This document shows, piece by piece, positions 32,272 to 40,062 of a stretch of 64,000 nt of DNA. The stretch's first letter is position 1, and each line of letters opens with the position of its first letter. This stretch comes from Owenweeksia sp048267305 (GTDB taxonomy: Bacteria; Bacteroidota; Bacteroidia; Flavobacteriales; Schleiferiaceae), in NCBI GenBank assembly GCA_048267305.1, contig JBLWXT010000016.1:29328-93327 (forward strand). The letters are read 5' to 3'. A model generated the notes under the pieces. It ran no database searches. It saw only the letters and a list, made by a program, of their open reading frames with translations, and had not been told where the DNA came from. Both the position numbers and the translations under genes were made by a program.

Positions 32272-34218
32272 TTATGAATTTAGATTTATGGGGATTGTAA
32301 AGTAAAAGGTACTGCCCTCCCCAATCTTTGACTTCAACCAAATGTCACCGCCATGAAGTTGAGCTATTTTTTCGCAATGAGCCAGGCCAATGCCCGTGCC
32401 CTCAAAGTTGCTTCTTATATTTAGTCGTTGAAAGATGGCGAAAATAGTGCGATTGTCCTGATCCGATATGCCGATACCATTATCCGAAACAGAAAACTTG
32501 TAATACTCTTCATCATTCTCGCAAGAGATTCTAACCTTTGGAGCTACACCTTTCTTCCTAAACTTTATGGCATTGCTTATTATGTTTTGAAACAATAACC
32601 TAAGCTCCATTTTGTAGGCCTTTATTTGTGGTAAAGGGTCAATAATAATTTCAGCCTTACTTTCTTTAATTCCCGAAGCAAGGTCATCTGTGATAGCTTT
32701 CAGTAACTCATTACAATCTACCAGTTCAAAGGTTCTGTTGGTGCCAATTCGCGAATAATCAAGTAGTCCCTTTATAAGTGAACTCATTCGCTCGGCTGCA
32801 TCTCCCATATAGCTAAGGCACTGTTGCGATTCTTCATCCAGTTTACCCTCATTTTGTATTTCAAGCAAGTCTATCATGCTTTGAACGGTGCGAAGCGGTT
32901 CCTGTAAATCATGGGAGGCGATGTAAGTGAATTGCTCAATTTCCTTACTCTTGTTTTTTAGATTTTCGTATTGAGTAGACAAAAGCTTTTGAGTTGTAAT
33001 ATCCTGCCTGATGGCGAGATACTCATAAACTTTTCCGACCTCATTTTTAAATGGTATAATCACAGTATGCACCCAATAGTAGGAGCCATCTTTGGCTTTG
33101 TTTTTTATTCCTCCAATCCATACTTTTCCAGCGCTGATTTTTTTCCACATATCGCTAAAAAAGCTTGTGGAATGGTAGCCGGAGTTGATAATGCTATGGG
33201 TTTTGCCAATTAACTCAGTGCGCTCATATTTGGATATTTCACAAAACTTGTCATTTACAGAAGTGATAACGCCCTTGGCATCCGTTGTAGCTACTATTGA
33301 ACTTTCATCCAGGGCATCTTTAAAGAGTTGCAGGCGGGTATTTGACTCTGCCAAAGAGGCTTCCAGCTCTTTCTGGGTTATTGCCCCCTGGTTAAAACGT
33401 ATGGCTATAAAGGAAATGTATATTACCGATATGGTGGCACATGTAATAGCTCCAATTACAACGGCAAAATCCAATTCAATCAGGCTGCTATTTACCGCAT
33501 GGAGTACAAAATAGCCTATCGATAAGGAAAAGAATATTATAAAAGGCATGAGTTTAAGGGCCATTCGGCTGCCAGGCAAACGGCTGAGCATGAACCATGA
33601 AACTCCCTTGGAATAATTTTGTAATGAAAGTGTAAGCGGCAGCAGGGTGAAGAAAATTGCCGAATATATAGGCATAGTGCTGAAGAAGGCAACAGGGTGT
33701 ATAGCTGGGCCTTGTAAAATAAACGCAAAAATGGCCATCAAGGCAATGGTGGTAATAGCCAGTAAAATAGCTTCCCTTATTTTTTTGCCAATTTCAATTT
33801 TATTTCGCTTTCTGAATGAAGCGATACTATAGAGTATAAAACATATAGCGGAGACGATAGACATTTTTCCGGGATGGCTTTTGGAATAGCTATCCGGTAC
33901 AAAAAAGGTATCAATATTATAACTGAAATTAAAAAGGTACTGCAAAAAGGTAAGGCTACAGATAAGCAGGATAATCAGGTTGAGAACCTTGGTTATTTGG
34001 TCGTAAACAAAACGGTTTTTAAGTGATAAAATAAGGTCCAGGCCAATAAGTAAAAAACACAATGCGGTATTGAATTTCATTGTGGGCCCGGGAATAATGG
34101 TGAGCACTTTAGGAAGGTGAAAAAGCCAGGCAAACATTACCATAGCGCTTATCGCCATAACAAAAATTGCCACAGGTATGGTTATACGTGTTGTTCTGGT
34201 AGATTTGGAAGATGACAT
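32272..34218 (-). CDS. Membrane PAS-domain sensor histidine kinase
   Basis: The 648-residue kinase has about eight N-terminal transmembrane helices (residues 10-275), a PAS domain (about 295-405: DALDESSIVATTDAKGVITS, then YYWVHTVIIPFKN and YLAIRQDITTQK), a dimerisation/phosphoacceptor helix with His 436 in YIASHDLQEPLRTVQSM, and an HATPase domain with N box LFQNIISNAIKFRK, G1 VSDNGIGIS and GTGIGLAHCEKIAQLHGG. HDLQEP kinases of this kind usually work with a receiver; one is directly downstream. The signal sensed by the large membrane part is unknown. Confidence 0.93.
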   Translation of the reverse strand: MSSSKSTRTTRITIPVAIFVMAISAMVMFAWLFHLPKVLTIIPGPTMKFNTALCFLLIGLDLILSLKNRFVYDQITKVLNLIILLICSLTFLQYLFNFSYNIDTFFVPDSYSKSHPGKMSIVSAICFILYSIASFRKRNKIEIGKKIREAILLAITTIALMAIFAFILQGPAIHPVAFFSTMPIYSAIFFTLLPLTLSLQNYSKGVSWFMLSRLPGSRMALKLMPFIIFFSLSIGYFVLHAVNSSLIELDFAVVIGAITCATISVIYISFIAIRFNQGAITQKELEASLAESNTRLQLFKDALDESSIVATTDAKGVITSVNDKFCEISKYERTELIGKTHSIINSGYHSTSFFSDMWKKISAGKVWIGGIKNKAKDGSYYWVHTVIIPFKNEVGKVYEYLAIRQDITTQKLLSTQYENLKNKSKEIEQFTYIASHDLQEPLRTVQSMIDLLEIQNEGKLDEESQQCLSYMGDAAERMSSLIKGLLDYSRIGTNRTFELVDCNELLKAITDDLASGIKESKAEIIIDPLPQIKAYKMELRLLFQNIISNAIKFRKKGVAPKVRISCENDEEYYKFSVSDNGIGISDQDNRTIFAIFQRLNIRSNFEGTGIGLAHCEKIAQLHGGDIWLKSKIGEGSTFYFTIPINLNS

Positions 34219-34451
34219 GGTGGAGGAGTTCTTCCCGAAGGAAGTAATGGGTAAAATGGTATTTTCTGTTTAAAAAGTAGTAGTATAAAATGGTGTTGCA
34301 AATTAGGGCTTTTTCTAGTTCTCATTGTAAGAATAGCATTTCCCTAATCTAAATCCCTAAAGATGGTAAAAATTATAGTGGTAAAGAAATTCAGATACTA
34401 CCCCTGATGGATTTTAGGCAAGGAGATTTCCGGCCACCTTTTTTGAAATAG

Positions 34452-34459
34452 TACTTTTG
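34452..34459 (+). promoter_or_regulatory. Candidate -7 box (TACTTTTG) close to the start codon
   Basis: TACTTTTG fits TAnnTTTG and ends 4 bases before the ATG at 34464. A start point about 5-7 bases after the box would make the transcript leaderless or nearly so. Confidence 0.4.
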
Positions 34460-34463
34460 CCGA

Positions 34464-34961
34464 ATGAAGCAGCCAAAGAAAGATTTTGTAGCCATGGCCA
34501 TTGCCGATTTTGAGGCAATGACCAATGAAGAAAAAGGCCAGATGATTGTACAGGTACTGGAAGATCAACCTGTACTGATGGGATTTATTACCAATCTTGC
34601 TGATGATTTCTCAGACCCGGAACACGAGGCCTTGGTTGACTCCGCGGTCATTCTGATAAACGCTTTTATTTCAGCAGGTATCCCTGTAGAAATGGTGCCT
34701 CACCAAATGGTGGAGGAGGTTATTCAGGATAGAGTGGATAGTTATGAGGAAAAGGCAGAGAAAAAAGACGAACTCACGCCAGACGATCTAAAGGATGTTT
34801 CTGACAGTCCTCTCGTTTTTGAAGACCTGCGGAACCGTGCACTTTTCAAAATTCAGGAGCAGGAAGAAGAGCCCGGGTTAAATCCGGAATTCATCCTGAT
34901 ATTGGATACGGTTATAGCAATTATTGAACGTTCCGTTTCTCTGGAAATGAACAAAAAGTAA
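34464..34961 (+). CDS. Acidic hypothetical protein coupled to paaI
   Basis: The 165-residue cytoplasmic protein is acidic and largely helical. A helical hydrophobic N-terminal half (MIVQVLEDQPVLMGFITNLA, then LVDSAVILINAFISAGIPV) is followed by a charged linker (EEKAEKKDELTPDDL) and a C-terminal helix. I do not recognise a family. The stop shares its last base with the ATG of the PaaI thioesterase, so the two are translated together, which hints at a role near phenylacetate or CoA-ester metabolism. Confidence 0.7.
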   Translation: MKQPKKDFVAMAIADFEAMTNEEKGQMIVQVLEDQPVLMGFITNLADDFSDPEHEALVDSAVILINAFISAGIPVEMVPHQMVEEVIQDRVDSYEEKAEKKDELTPDDLKDVSDSPLVFEDLRNRALFKIQEQEEEPGLNPEFILILDTVIAIIERSVSLEMNKK

Positions 34962-35371
34962 TGGATGCCAAGGCTATAGTAAGCAAAATGTACCATGGCG
35001 ATGCCTTTAGCCAGTGGCTCGGCATTGAGCGAATTGAAGATGGTTTGGGCTATTCCAAACTACAGATGACCGTGAGGGAGGAAATGACCAATGGCTTTAA
35101 AATTGCCCATGGAGGAATCACCTATTCACTGGCAGATAGCGCGTTGGCCTTTGCCAGTAATAGCCATGGTCGTCAATCGGTAAGTATAGAAACTTCCATT
35201 TCACACACCAAACCTGTACATATTGGAGATGTGCTTATAGCAGAGGCAAAAGAGCTAAATCTTACCAATGCCACGGGCATTTATGATATACGGGTAACTA
35301 ATCAAAATAATGAGGTGGTGGCCCTGTTTAAAGGAACAGTTTATAGAACTAAAAAAGAGTGGACTCCATAG
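34961..35371 (+). CDS. paaI: PaaI-type hotdog-fold acyl-CoA thioesterase
   Basis: The 136-residue protein has the hotdog signature MTNGFKIAHGGITYSLADSA (about residues 44-63) followed by HGRQSVSIETSISHTKPVHI and GTVYRTKKEW at the C-terminus. PaaI hydrolyses ring-hydroxylated or epoxidised phenylacetyl-CoA dead-end products, freeing CoA. It is followed 67 bases later by paaJ; the gap contains a nested inverted repeat (35389-35420). Confidence 0.9.
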   Translation: MDAKAIVSKMYHGDAFSQWLGIERIEDGLGYSKLQMTVREEMTNGFKIAHGGITYSLADSALAFASNSHGRQSVSIETSISHTKPVHIGDVLIAEAKELNLTNATGIYDIRVTNQNNEVVALFKGTVYRTKKEWTP

Positions 35372-35438
35372 CCGGGTTCACTACAATGTTTGCCTCTGTT
35401 AGCCAAGGGTTGGTGGCAAATTTTAAATTTTACAAATA

Positions 35439-36647
35439 ATGAAAGAAGCTTATATAATTGACGGAATACGCACCCCCATCGGGAGTTTTGGTGGAACCTT
35501 ATCAGCCGTAAGGGCCGATGATATGGGAGCACATGTAATTAGAGAATTAATTGCTCGCAACCCTGATCTGGATCAGGAGATGATAGCCGATGTGATTATG
35601 GGCTGCGCCAATCAGGCGGGCGAGGATAACCGTAATGTGGCACGTATGTCTTCGCTTTTGGCGGGCCTTCCCTTTACCGTTCCCGGAGAAACAGTAAATC
35701 GTTTATGTGCTTCGGGCATGAGTGCCACCGCACAGGCTATGCGCGCTGTTCGCAATGGCGATGGTGACCTTTTTATTTCAGGCGGTTTGGAGAATATGAC
35801 GCGTGCACCTTATGTGATGAGTAAGCCCAGCAAGGCGTACGGCACCGATTCTAAAATGTATGATACCAGCTTTGGCTGGCGCTTTGTAAACCCCCAGATG
35901 TTTAAGCTGTTTGGCACAGATGCCATGGGCGAAACCGCGGAAAACCTGGTGGATCTTTACGGCATTAGCCGGGAAGATCAGGACAAGTTTGCACACTGGA
36001 GCCAGATGAAAGCTACCACAGCGCAAAACAATGGTCGCTTGGCCAAAGAAATTGCAGCGGTAAATATTCTTCAAAGAAAAAGGGATCCCATTGTATTTGA
36101 TAAAGATGAATTTGTAAGACCTGAGACCACGCTTGAAGTACTGGGCAAATTGCGCCCGGCTTTTAGAAGGGAAGGAGGATCTGTAACGGCTGGCAATGCT
36201 TCGGGACTTAATGATGGTGCCGCAGCCCTTTTAATAGCTTCAGATGAAGGAGCTAAGAAAAACAACCTTACACCAATGGCTCGCATTGTATCTATGGGTG
36301 TAGCTGGCGTTGAGCCGCGCATCATGGGTATTGGGCCGGTATATGCCTCTGAAATTGCCCTGAAAAAAGCAGGACTCTCTTTGGATCAAATGGATATTTT
36401 AGAATTAAATGAAGCCTTTGCTGCCCAGGTTTTGGCCTGTACCCGCAAAATGGGCCTAGAGGATAATGATCCTCGAATTAACCCAAATGGTGGAGCTATT
36501 GCACTTGGCCATCCCCTGGGAATGAGCGGAGCAAGGTTGCTGCAGACAGCGGCTATTCAACTTCAGGAAACTGGAAAGAGATATGCCTTATGCACGATGT
36601 GTATTGGTGTGGGACAAGGATATGCGGTGGTTTTAGAAAGAGCATAG
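35439..36647 (+). CDS. paaJ: 3-oxoadipyl-CoA thiolase PaaJ
   Basis: The 402-residue thiolase cleaves 3-oxoadipyl-CoA and 3-oxo-5,6-dehydrosuberyl-CoA at the end of the phenylacetate pathway. Active-site Cys 90 lies in TVNRLCASGMSATAQAMRAV, followed by GGLENMTRAPYV (about 115). The C-terminal motifs NPNGGAIALGHPLGMSGAR (His) and CTMCIGVGQGYAVVLE (second Cys) are intact. It follows paaI. A PcaF-type thiolase of the beta-ketoadipate pathway is similar, but the context favours PaaJ. Confidence 0.92.
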   Translation: MKEAYIIDGIRTPIGSFGGTLSAVRADDMGAHVIRELIARNPDLDQEMIADVIMGCANQAGEDNRNVARMSSLLAGLPFTVPGETVNRLCASGMSATAQAMRAVRNGDGDLFISGGLENMTRAPYVMSKPSKAYGTDSKMYDTSFGWRFVNPQMFKLFGTDAMGETAENLVDLYGISREDQDKFAHWSQMKATTAQNNGRLAKEIAAVNILQRKRDPIVFDKDEFVRPETTLEVLGKLRPAFRREGGSVTAGNASGLNDGAAALLIASDEGAKKNNLTPMARIVSMGVAGVEPRIMGIGPVYASEIALKKAGLSLDQMDILELNEAFAAQVLACTRKMGLEDNDPRINPNGGAIALGHPLGMSGARLLQTAAIQLQETGKRYALCTMCIGVGQGYAVVLERA

Positions 36648-36665
36648 GTATAAAGCTTCCATATT

Positions 36666-37271
36666 ATGAAGCCTACAAATGTTGATGAATACTTAAAGAG
36701 TTTGGAGGGCAATTTTGCTTATCCCATCCTTACTCGTGTGCGTGAGGTTGTTTTGAAAACATCACCTAGAATAAGCGAAGAGATTAAATGGGGTAAGCCC
36801 TCATTTGAGTATAAGGGATTATTGATGAGTATGGTTGCCTTTAAAAAGTTTGCCGCTGTGTGGTTTCATAAAGGAGCTCTGCTTGAGGATCCTAAAAATT
36901 TGCTGGAGGCTACTGCAGAAACCACTAAGAGCATGCGCAAATATGTTATTTCCAGATTGGAAGATTTGGATGAGCAAGGCCTTAGAGACCTGACGTTGGA
37001 AGCCATCGCCAAAAATGATAGCGGGGAGGAAGTAGTGGGAATGGGTCAATCTGATAAAAAGGATTTACGAAGTGAAATGCTGGATCGGGCGTTGGCCATG
37101 GATAGAAACGAAAAGGCGGCAGAGGTATATCGTAGTTTATCGGATTCTAAAAAACGAGAATACGCGGTGTACATTGAAGAAGCCAAACAACAGGTCACCA
37201 AACAAAGGCGGTTGGAAAAGTGTCTTGGTCTTTTAGAGCAAGGTATGGGCTTACATGATAAGTATCGTTAA
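36666..37271 (+). CDS. DUF1801 / YdeI (OmpD-associated) family protein
   Basis: The 201-residue protein has an N-terminal DUF1801-like half (VDEYLKSLEGNFAYPILTRV, then EEIKWGKPSFEYKGLLMSMV and FKKFAAVWFHKGALLEDP) and a C-terminal YdeI/OmpD-associated tail (FYRSLSDS-like VYRSLSDSKKREYAVYIEEA, then KQRRLEKCLGLLEQG). Some relatives affect bacteriocin resistance; a general function is unknown. Cytoplasmic, 18 bases after paaJ. Confidence 0.85.
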   Translation: MKPTNVDEYLKSLEGNFAYPILTRVREVVLKTSPRISEEIKWGKPSFEYKGLLMSMVAFKKFAAVWFHKGALLEDPKNLLEATAETTKSMRKYVISRLEDLDEQGLRDLTLEAIAKNDSGEEVVGMGQSDKKDLRSEMLDRALAMDRNEKAAEVYRSLSDSKKREYAVYIEEAKQQVTKQRRLEKCLGLLEQGMGLHDKYR

Positions 37272-37289
37272 TCATTGGCAGTGCGTTTG

Positions 37290-37297
37290 TAACTTTG
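37290..37297 (+). promoter_or_regulatory. Candidate -7 box (TAACTTTG) close to the start codon
   Basis: TAACTTTG fits TAnnTTTG and ends 4 bases before the ATG of the following lipoprotein gene, the same arrangement as at 34452. Confidence 0.4.
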
Positions 37298-37301
37298 GGG
37301 C

Positions 37302-37853
37302 ATGCGTCCCAAAATTCTCTTGCTACTACTTTTTGCAGTCGTTGCCTGTAAAAAAAATGATCCTTTTGCTGTAGCGCGGCAGATGGAGGTTTTTAAGGAA
37401 TATGACCTGCCCCAAAATTGTAAGGCTCATGTCTACTTCTTTCTTCAGCCGGATTGCCCCCTCTCACAAAATCAAACGAAAACCCTTGCCGATTTAGCAA
37501 CGGATGAAAAATTCAAGGACTTTTGCTTTACCGCTTTTTTTAGTGGAAAGTTGTACGAGCAGGAGGAGTACGAGTATTTCATTTTGCATTATCCAACACC
37601 TTACATGTTTAGGCTTGATCCTAATTTGGCAATGGCCAATAGCCTGGGAGCTACTGTTGTGCCTGAGGTTTTTGTATTGGCAGAAGATGGGGAGGTTTTG
37701 TACGAGGGAGCTATAAATGACTGGGCCGTTCGTGAAGGAGCAAAAAGACAAGCTCCCGATCAACATTATCTGCGCAATGCACTTGCTGCTATTGCGGAGG
37801 GCCGCAAACCCGAAGTGGCTAAAACCGCAGCCGTTGGCTGTATTTTAGAATAA
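37302..37853 (+). CDS. Thioredoxin-like lipoprotein with single CPLS-type cysteine
   Basis: The 183-residue product has a lipoprotein signal (MRPKILLLLLFAVVAC) and a thioredoxin-like fold: VYFFLQPDCPLSQNQTKTLA (about residues 47-66) with one Cys followed by Pro-Leu-Ser instead of a second Cys, then VVPEVFVLAEDGEVLYEGAI with cis-Pro. This CPLS form is typical of redoxin-like proteins encoded beside copper-monooxygenase-like cytochromes. A C-terminal Cys (AVGCILE) is seen. It shares one base with the next gene, so the two likely act together in the envelope. Confidence 0.82.
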   Translation: MRPKILLLLLFAVVACKKNDPFAVARQMEVFKEYDLPQNCKAHVYFFLQPDCPLSQNQTKTLADLATDEKFKDFCFTAFFSGKLYEQEEYEYFILHYPTPYMFRLDPNLAMANSLGATVVPEVFVLAEDGEVLYEGAINDWAVREGAKRQAPDQHYLRNALAAIAEGRKPEVAKTAAVGCILE

Positions 37854-39274
37854 TGAACACTATACAATCCGCCATATCGCCTTCTGTTACTAAAGTTCTG
37901 AGTTTTTTTGCATTGGCCATATGCGTGGCTCTTACTTTTAATTCATGCAGAAATCAGAACTCTGTAAAAGAAGAAAGTGAAGAGATAACCTACACCGCTA
38001 AGGTGGCAGGTATATTGAACACCCATTGTGCCAAATGCCACAACCCAAAGGGGGCGGGGCCATTTTCATTACTGGATTATAAACAAGCCGCCAGAAAGAG
38101 CAAGACCATAGCTAAGGTTACCCGCAAGGGCTATATGCCTCCCTGGCCGGCAGATAGAAATTATACCACCTTTTTGCATGAGCCTACTATTACAGCTGAG
38201 GAAATTGAGGTTTTGCAAAAATGGGCAGCAGCAGGGGCCCCTTATGGTGATTCGACTGAGTTGCCCGAACCACCAACGGTTCGTCCTCATTTTATTGAGA
38301 AAGAGCCTGATTTAAGTGTGGGAGTGATTTCTCGCCTGCCAATTCCCGGAGATAACCGCGACAGGTTTTTTGCTCTCAAAATTCCGGTAGAGCTGGAGGA
38401 AGAGGCGTATCTGCGGGCAATTGAATTTGTACCCGACAACAGAAAGCTGGTTCATCATATGAATGGCCATCTTGTAAATTTTATCCCCGAAAGGATGGGT
38501 GATATGTACAAGGGCTTTAGTCATATCGAGCATGACTCCATACCTGCGCGCACATTGGCTTACCAAATGGGCTTTCAGCAGGATGACGGTAGCTTTCCCA
38601 CACTCACACCATCAGTGGTTAATTACTTGCCCGGAGTTGGTGGAACCTTGTATCCGAAAGGTATTGGAGGTTGGAGGGTTTCGAAAAAATTTGCTTTGTA
38701 CATTAAAGACCTGCATGTTGGGCCAAGTCCTGTGCCGGCTACCGACAGTAGTTATTTCAACCTGTACTTTATGGATGAGCCGCCAAAAAGACCGCTGAAG
38801 GAGTTGCACCTGGGAACCCTGGGTGTGGCAGAGGTTGAGCCGCCACTGATGATTCCTCCCAATGAAGTGAAGGAGTTTTCAATCAGCTATTACGTTCCCC
38901 AAAAAATAAGTGTGCTAACCGTTAATCCACACATGCACCTTTTGGGTACAAATTTTAAGGCTTATGCGTTAACACCAGGGGGGGATACCATCAGGCTGAT
39001 AAAGATTGATAAGTGGGACTTCAGATGGCAGTATTTTTACACTTACCCTACACCGGTTATTATCCCTGCAGGCAGTAAAATTAAAGTGGAGGCAACTTTT
39101 GACAATACAGTAAAGAATAAATACAATCCCAACAATCCACCGCGGTTGGTGAGCGAGCGTGATGGCAGCATGCGCACCACTGATGAGATGCTTCAGTTTT
39201 TTATAACCTATTTGCCTTATGAGGCGGGTGATGAAAATCTCGATATGGATACAGACGAGCTGAAGGGGCAGTAA
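37853..39274 (+). CDS. Lipoprotein with cytochrome c motif and copper type II monooxygenase-like domain
   Basis: The 473-residue product has a lipobox near Cys 32 (TFNSC). A heme-c motif CAKCH (59-63) lies in ILNTHCAKCHNPKGAGPFSL, followed by TRKGYMPPWPAD with a likely axial Met. From about 150 on, the pattern fits the PHM/DBM-like copper type II monooxygenase C-terminal fold: LVHHMNGHLVNF with the His cluster (about residue 200) and TVNPHMHLLGTNFKAYA near 358, then WDFRWQYFYTYP and AGSKIKVEATFDNT. Relatives are widespread in environmental bacteria but unassigned. It could oxidise an unknown substrate with electrons entering through the heme. Confidence 0.82.
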   Translation: MNTIQSAISPSVTKVLSFFALAICVALTFNSCRNQNSVKEESEEITYTAKVAGILNTHCAKCHNPKGAGPFSLLDYKQAARKSKTIAKVTRKGYMPPWPADRNYTTFLHEPTITAEEIEVLQKWAAAGAPYGDSTELPEPPTVRPHFIEKEPDLSVGVISRLPIPGDNRDRFFALKIPVELEEEAYLRAIEFVPDNRKLVHHMNGHLVNFIPERMGDMYKGFSHIEHDSIPARTLAYQMGFQQDDGSFPTLTPSVVNYLPGVGGTLYPKGIGGWRVSKKFALYIKDLHVGPSPVPATDSSYFNLYFMDEPPKRPLKELHLGTLGVAEVEPPLMIPPNEVKEFSISYYVPQKISVLTVNPHMHLLGTNFKAYALTPGGDTIRLIKIDKWDFRWQYFYTYPTPVIIPAGSKIKVEATFDNTVKNKYNPNNPPRLVSERDGSMRTTDEMLQFFITYLPYEAGDENLDMDTDELKGQ

Positions 39275-39333
39275 AGCCCTTAGTGGGCTCTACAGACAAA
39301 TATTAAATCTTCCATCTTAAATTTTAAGTAATT

Positions 39334-39921
39334 ATGATTTACGAATTCCAGGGTATAAAACCCGTAATCCACGAAAGCTCTTTTATTCACAAAACAGCTT
39401 CTGTTATAGGGGATGTTATAATAGGCAGGAATGTGTATGTAGGGCCTGGCGCTGCCATACGTGGAGACTGGGGGCAGATAGTTATAGAGGATGGGTGTAA
39501 CGTGCAGGAAAACTGTGTGATTCACATTTTTCCGGGGGTGTCACTTACCCTTTCGGAGGGTGCTCATATTGGCCATGGAGCCATTATACACGGGGCTAAC
39601 ATAGGTAGGAATTGCCTTGTAGGAATGAATGCCGTAATAATGGACAATGTGGAGTTGGGTGCTGAATCGATAGTGGGAGCACTTTCCTTTATTAAGGCAG
39701 AAACTATAATTCCGCCCCGAAGTTTGGTTGTAGGGAATCCCGCTAAAGTGATAAAACAGGTGAGTGATGAAATGATTGCCTGGAAAACCAAGGGAACCGA
39801 ATTATATCAACAGTTGCCGAAAGAATGTTTTGATACACTGAAAGAGTGCGAACCTTTGCGTAAACTAATTGAGCCTCGTGAAAAGCGAGAAATTGTTTAC
39901 AAAACATGGGCTTCGAAATAA
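39334..39921 (+). CDS. paaY: PaaY-type gamma-carbonic-anhydrase-fold thioesterase
   Basis: The 195-residue protein is a left-handed beta-helix with hexapeptide repeats (VIGDVIIGRNVYVGPGAAIR, then GHGAIIHGANIGRNCLVGMN) and metal-binding His residues in CVIHIFPG, GAHIGHGAIIHG. The C-terminal extension (FDTLKECEPLRKLI) fits PaaY. PaaY hydrolyses 2-hydroxycyclohepta-1,4,6-triene-1-formyl-CoA, a toxic by-product of the pathway. It lies in the paa region, separated from paaJ by four other genes. Confidence 0.85.
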   Translation: MIYEFQGIKPVIHESSFIHKTASVIGDVIIGRNVYVGPGAAIRGDWGQIVIEDGCNVQENCVIHIFPGVSLTLSEGAHIGHGAIIHGANIGRNCLVGMNAVIMDNVELGAESIVGALSFIKAETIIPPRSLVVGNPAKVIKQVSDEMIAWKTKGTELYQQLPKECFDTLKECEPLRKLIEPREKREIVYKTWASK

Positions 39922-40062
39922 CTATAACATAATTCACTGATAACAAATAGAATAGAAGTGTATACCGATTTTTTTTCATAGTTAAATAGTGTTCGTGCAT
40001 AGGGAAATACTATATTCAACATCAGTTTTTCCTAAACTATAACTAAACACATACTAATTACT

